A DNA stretch of 64,000 nt from Limanda limanda (Eukaryota > Chordata > Actinopteri > Pleuronectiformes > Pleuronectidae). The notes under the pieces are model-generated. The model worked only from the letters and a program-made list of their open reading frames with translations. It had not been told where the DNA came from and searched no databases. Numbering within the stretch: the stretch's first letter is position 1; the number at the start of each line of letters is the position of its first letter. Below, piece after piece: positions 1-64,000 of this stretch. The stretch spans positions 16,593,961 to 16,657,960 of the forward strand of contig NC_083646.1 in NCBI RefSeq assembly GCF_963576545.1. The letters run 5' to 3'. A program made the translations under genes and the position numbers.

Positions 1-2319
1 TTTCCAGCCCAGTGACTGGAATGTAAATCAGTCAGTAAATCAAAATGTTTACTAGTGTTGTGATATTTGGTGAAGTGGCTGCTTTCTGCGCCAAACTACA
101 TATGTTTCCTCATAGATTTACAGCCTGGCCTCATGAAAACGTCTGAGCTCAGGTCTCAGAGTTCTGTGTGCACGTTAAGGTCACGTGGGTACACATGCCT
201 TTCAGTCATCTGGATTCTCATTGATGTTCCGCTCTGAGGAAATAAATGTGATATATTTCTGTCGTTCTCACATGGCAGTGATTTACATAGCAAAGGATTT
301 TCATAAATCTCTTTTGTTTGGAGAAAGGAATGGAGGAATGATATGCTTACATCTCTCTCCCCAGTTAACGACCTGGGAGGAGAGGGCTCTCTGAACTGCT
401 CATGTCACATCATCAGAAATAAAATGAGTGAAGACACAGAGAGTGTGACCTTTAGAAGCTGTTTATTGCACAGATTACACAGATATTAAATGTTAAAGAG
501 GAAGACAGAGTAGGAGCAAAAGAAAAGAGCTCTTCAAAAATGAGTGAAATTAACCATAATAACTCAAATCAATTTTTTGAAAAAGAAAAAAAATCAACAG
601 GTCCGGTTTGTTACACTTTGTCCTTACCGTTCCCCTTTACTTCAGCTGGAATAGAAACCTTTGTCCTGTCAGCAAGAGAGTTGGAGCTGCTCCACTTACA
701 GTGAGCTACTCCAAGTTCTTTTGAGTTTTCCTCAGAGAGCTGTGGTTTCTGCGGCAGATGCTCTTATTAAATCTACAGTAAAATACATCGTTGAAATCAT
801 GGCACCGTTCCTGATGTTTCCAGCAGTTCTGTGCATTTAACAGACATTTATAGAAAATGCCATATAGATCCTCAGATAACCCTGTCAAAGTTCAATTCAG
901 TGTAAGGATGGCACAGAAAATACCTAGATTTCTACGTAGTCTTTTGATTGATTTTGTTTTATCAAATTTAGATTTTTAGATGTCGGATTGCGTCAAAAGT
1001 CCAAACTGCAGTAGCAATGGATTTATTACTCACCCAAAACCCTGAGAGAACATATGCATGGGTATGTGACAGTACTGGTTGGCAGTCTTCTGCTTAACAG
1101 ATCCTAAATGTTCTGCCACTTCCTTCACCAAGTGTCATGGAAGGGATTTTTACACTGTTAGCTGTGTCCTGGCTCATTTATTTCTGTGAGACCAGTGTGC
1201 TGGTGCAGTGGGGGATCTTGTCACAGACCGCTCTGATGGGGGGGGAGTTGCATAAAAAGAGTCAGTGTCACACAGTGGGTAAAAAATGTGCACAAAATTT
1301 GAATATCTTGTCACAGACAGAATATGTGTATTATGTGCTGCTGGCCTCACCAGCACCAAGGAAATTAATCTGCAGTAAAAAGTGGCTTAAACTGCAGTTA
1401 GACTTGCTATAACACTGTAGAGCACACATCTCCACCAGGGCCAAACACTCCCTTTAAACTCAATCAAGCTGCACCTGATTTCACACACTCCTTTATCCTA
1501 TATACTTTCACATGCACATACAAAAATGCTCTCTATATCACAATAAAAGTGAGAAAAGGTTCCTGGTCTAAGCCAGGATTTAATGGGCTCTTGTCCCATC
1601 TTTTCATCTACTTTTGCCAAAATCAGCTCAGCAGTTTTCCCCTTAATCCTGCTGAAAAACAAACAAAGTGGACGATGTAATTACCGCCGGAAGGCCAGGT
1701 CTGCTGGACCTGTTTTTTTTTTACTTTTACTCCTGTGGACTAAATCTTTTAAGTCTTATTCACATAAGTTAAACATTTCCGTCTTATTTGCACTCTCCCA
1801 CTCAATTATAGTTGTAAAATTTACAGTTACAGTAAAAGGTAGAGAAATCTTTGTGAATAATAAGCTGAGGAAAACGGAACACTGGAAATTGACTCATATA
1901 GATTTCCAATTGAAGTGTTTCGAGTAGTATTAGTAGTGGGAAGCTAAGGAGTGTGGTAGAGATTGTAGACATGAAGGAAACATGAACAGTTTGTGATGTG
2001 TGTGGAATTTTTTCAGCTTATTCTGACACCAAAAAGTAAAAGAAAGATTGCTCGCTTTCATATCTTTTTTCCATCCCATTTCCTGAGTGGTAGCCAGATA
2101 TTCTTGCTGGGGTTTATAGAGGTTTAATCCTCGCAGAGCCAATCAGCTGCTCAAACACCTTCTCCGATGAAAGATTGGCAGCTCCTCAGATACAGCTGTT
2201 TCCTCAAACTTTATCCACGGCTGCTTCCTGTGTGGAGGAGGGACTAATTTGTCACTCCACAAGATGAGACACACATGAGCAAATAGAATTAGACTAATGA
2301 AACTGACAAATGATGGCTA

Positions 2320-2383
<64 letters not shown>

Positions 2384-3333
2384 TGTGCTTGAGCTTGTGT
2401 GTGTGTGCTTGTGTGTTTCAAGTTTCTTGTTTGTCTCTTTTTGGCTGCCAACATTAATTTTCTTTATTTTTTCTCAGTGATGCCGTCGTTCTAAAGCTTT
2501 TCAAAACAAACAGTTAATTGAACGTATTTTTCAGTCTGAGATCCAAAGGAAATTGACATGAGAGGAGGAAATAAATCAATGATATGATTCTGTCCTTTTT
2601 TCAGTGGATATAATGATGTTTTCCTTCTTTCGTTAGAGAAAGAATCCTCCAGTTATCTTACTGGTTGGGGCAATGAATGGATAAAGCAGCACACGCTGCA
2701 GGTTAAGTGTTTGTTTGCATGGGACGTTTATTTACAATGCATCTGTAATTCAAGATCAGATGAGTTTAATGAATAAGGATCATTCTAATGGATAAATAAA
2801 GTCAACAACATGTGAAGCCTCACCATGGGAACAGACTCGTCTACAGTTTGAGGCAAGAATTTCAAAGCTGGCTTGAATCTCCACATGATGTGAGCATGTC
2901 TGTGTGTTGTGGTGAATGACGACTGCCTCTGTCTTTCAGCAACTAACCTTCAGATTTGCCCTTGAACAAGGAACTTTGTCACCTGACGACTCCAATAATG
3001 CTGCTTAGAATCCAACTTTGAAAGGAAGTGATTAACCTCAGCAGCTCCCAGGCCTTCGTTTGATAACAGAGGGGAAAGTGCTGCACATAGAAGCAACTGT
3101 ATGAATGTGTGTGTGTGAATGGCAAAAAATAAACTGTACGTGCTTTGAGTGTCATCAAGACTAGAAGTGTGCTGTATAAAATACGGACCAAAATACAGAC
3201 CATTTGATGCAGAACACGAAATGTGCTCTGTGAACAATGAGGAGTTCTATAGGGATCTGTGCTTATTAAGATTTTTTGACCTTTGTTCTGAACTTGAAGT
3301 AATGTTGTTTTCTGTTTTGTTGTTTACTTGCAG
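1..3333 (+). other. Intron of col14a1 (5' side open)
   Basis: No coding exon with splice borders was recognised. The exon at 3334 opens with two bases completing a codon, so the preceding FN3 exon lies upstream of the window or was missed. Apart from a GT microsatellite at 2323-2380 nothing recognisable is present. Confidence 0.6.
2323..2380. repeat. (GT)29 microsatellite
   Basis: Uninterrupted GT dinucleotide tract, followed to about 2416 by an imperfect GT/GCTT tail. Intronic. Confidence 0.97.
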
Positions 3334-62526
<59,193 letters not shown>

Positions 62527-64000
62527 GTGAGTGGTTTTTTTTTTTTCTTTTGATAAGATTTAGCTATAGAATGTGTATATATTTTGTGTGAGACACAAAC
62601 TCAGTTACAGTACACGCACTATTATCTTTGTTGTGTGGGCTGACACTGTTTTATTTCCATGACCTGATCTGAACCACATTAACTAACCTTCGCACAAAAA
62701 GGGTCAGGAACTTGAAAGGCATGTTTGTTTTGTTCTGTTGAAAAGAAGCTTGTTAACTCCTCTGACACATTATCAGTGTGAATCTGCTCAGGACACTTTG
62801 ACACCACATATCCAAATTAACGAGGAGGACATGACCTCTTCACCTTTCATCCTCTTCCTTCAGATTTCTCCTCTTTGGATGTTTTTCTCTCATCATGCCT
62901 ACCTGCACTTACAGAGCAGGAACAGCAACATCAGAGCCGCAGCTTTGTTTATATAAAAAATACAACTGTGGTTCGATTCCAAAACTGACAAGGAACTCAT
63001 GCTTTTGCAGATTGTTTGTTTTTCTCCTCCTTGTCCTGTTCCACTTCCTGAGCTCTCTTCTCTGGAACTGCAACCAACCTGTTAGTGTTGGACTCAAATC
63101 ACACACACTAACCCTAACAGCTATCATTTACTCATAAGTTAGCTGATGTCTGTAGATGATCCAAAAGACAAATCTTAGTTCCCAAGATGAGAGCTAAGAC
63201 TAATAATGTGGAACACACAGTAATGTTGGTCATATTAATCGACAAAAGACGTATTTGATTTTCATTTAGTTAATTCTTAATCTCATTGATGTGTACATGA
63301 TATATGTTATATACATATATATATATAAATAATAATAGGTTGGGCAGCCAAGGGGGTCCTCTGTGTGCAGCCACGTTAATGTCTGTGTACTATATTTCCA
63401 GGTGAGCCAAAGTATTGAAATGTGAGTAATGCAAACACAAGCTTTATACCAAAGATTGCAAGGTAAACGTGTGTTAATGTGCTTCACCGAGCTAATAAGG
63501 AATTCAGTGGTGAAACCACATGTAGCTGACTGAAGTATCAGTTATGTGAGTGTGCAGAATGTCAGCATGAGTGTGTTTTGAGAGATGCAGTAGAAGTAGA
63601 GATTATATGCTTCATGCAAGGTTAAAAGTCAATGTGATTTCTTTTATGCACCATCCATCAGACACAGACAGCCTGCAGTGTGCATTATCACTGTACAACA
63701 ACAGCAGCGTGCAACAATGAGAATATGACGATCTGTTAAGGTTAAAACTTTAATTGTATAAGTGCAGTGAGTCATGTTTGGTTCAGTTCTGCAAAAAGAA
63801 GAACAAGAAGGAAGATGTGCAAGTGACACAACACAAGCCGGGAGAAGGATGGAGGAGATGTTGCATTCCAAGCCTTGTGTAATACTAACAGGAACAGATG
63901 ATGCTGTGATGTTGGTGACAGCTAATCTAGTCTCAGGTCAGCTCTGCAGGCCGGCAGCAAAGTTTGGCTCAGAGAGGGGGAGCAATAAATCACTAACCGA
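62527..64000 (+). other. Intron of col14a1 (3' side open)
   Basis: No further Gly-X-Y exon with splice borders was recognised to the end of the window. AT-rich, with a short (TA)n run near 63313-63328. Confidence 0.75.

Overview
The window is vertebrate nuclear DNA and almost certainly from a teleost fish. It is intron-rich, AT-leaning and full of dinucleotide and tetranucleotide microsatellites. It also carries several fish-typical dispersed repeats: tRNA-headed SINEs, hAT and other MITE-like elements, and a Gmr1-type LTR retrotransposon.

One host gene was recognised, on the + strand. Nineteen spliced coding exons between 3334 and 62526 encode 644 consecutive whole codons of a FACIT collagen that matches collagen alpha-1(XIV) (COL14A1) best. 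In order they encode the end of the last fibronectin type III repeat, a Pro/Thr-rich linker, a complete von Willebrand factor A domain with an intact MIDAS, a complete TSPN/laminin-G-like domain, a Cys-rich junction, and the start of the COL2 triple helix. The helix exons include four of the classic 54-bp size. All exons have AG/GT borders and compatible phases. The gene runs off both ends of the window: earlier FN3/VWA exons lie upstream, and the rest of COL2, then COL1 and NC1, lie downstream.

The introns hold the rest. The 12.1-kb intron inside the VWA domain (11863-23966) is a transposon trap. It contains a minus-strand LTR-like fragment, a recent internally deleted Gmr1-like Ty3/gypsy element (18424-22260, 5-bp target duplication, LTRs identical by eye over their shared part), and a degenerate BED-finger hAT element (22610-23490, 8-bp target duplication) that landed at the tip of an older MITE. 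Other introns carry a LINE reverse-transcriptase relic and SINE copy near 34.2-34.9 kb, a SINE near 58.2 kb, a hAT-type element with a strikingly GC-rich core (56310-57184), and long simple arrays such as CAGA at 30.7 kb, TCTA/TCTG at 42.5-43.2 kb, CTTCT at 47.9 kb and GT at 53.6 kb.

No second protein-coding host gene, tRNA, rRNA or CRISPR was seen. I found no convincing previously undescribed system. The points most worth checking are the Gmr1-type element and its deletion junction, the simple repeats sitting against collagen splice sites (GT11 six bases before one exon, GAT29 filling a 154-bp intron), and the GC-rich cargo of the hAT element.
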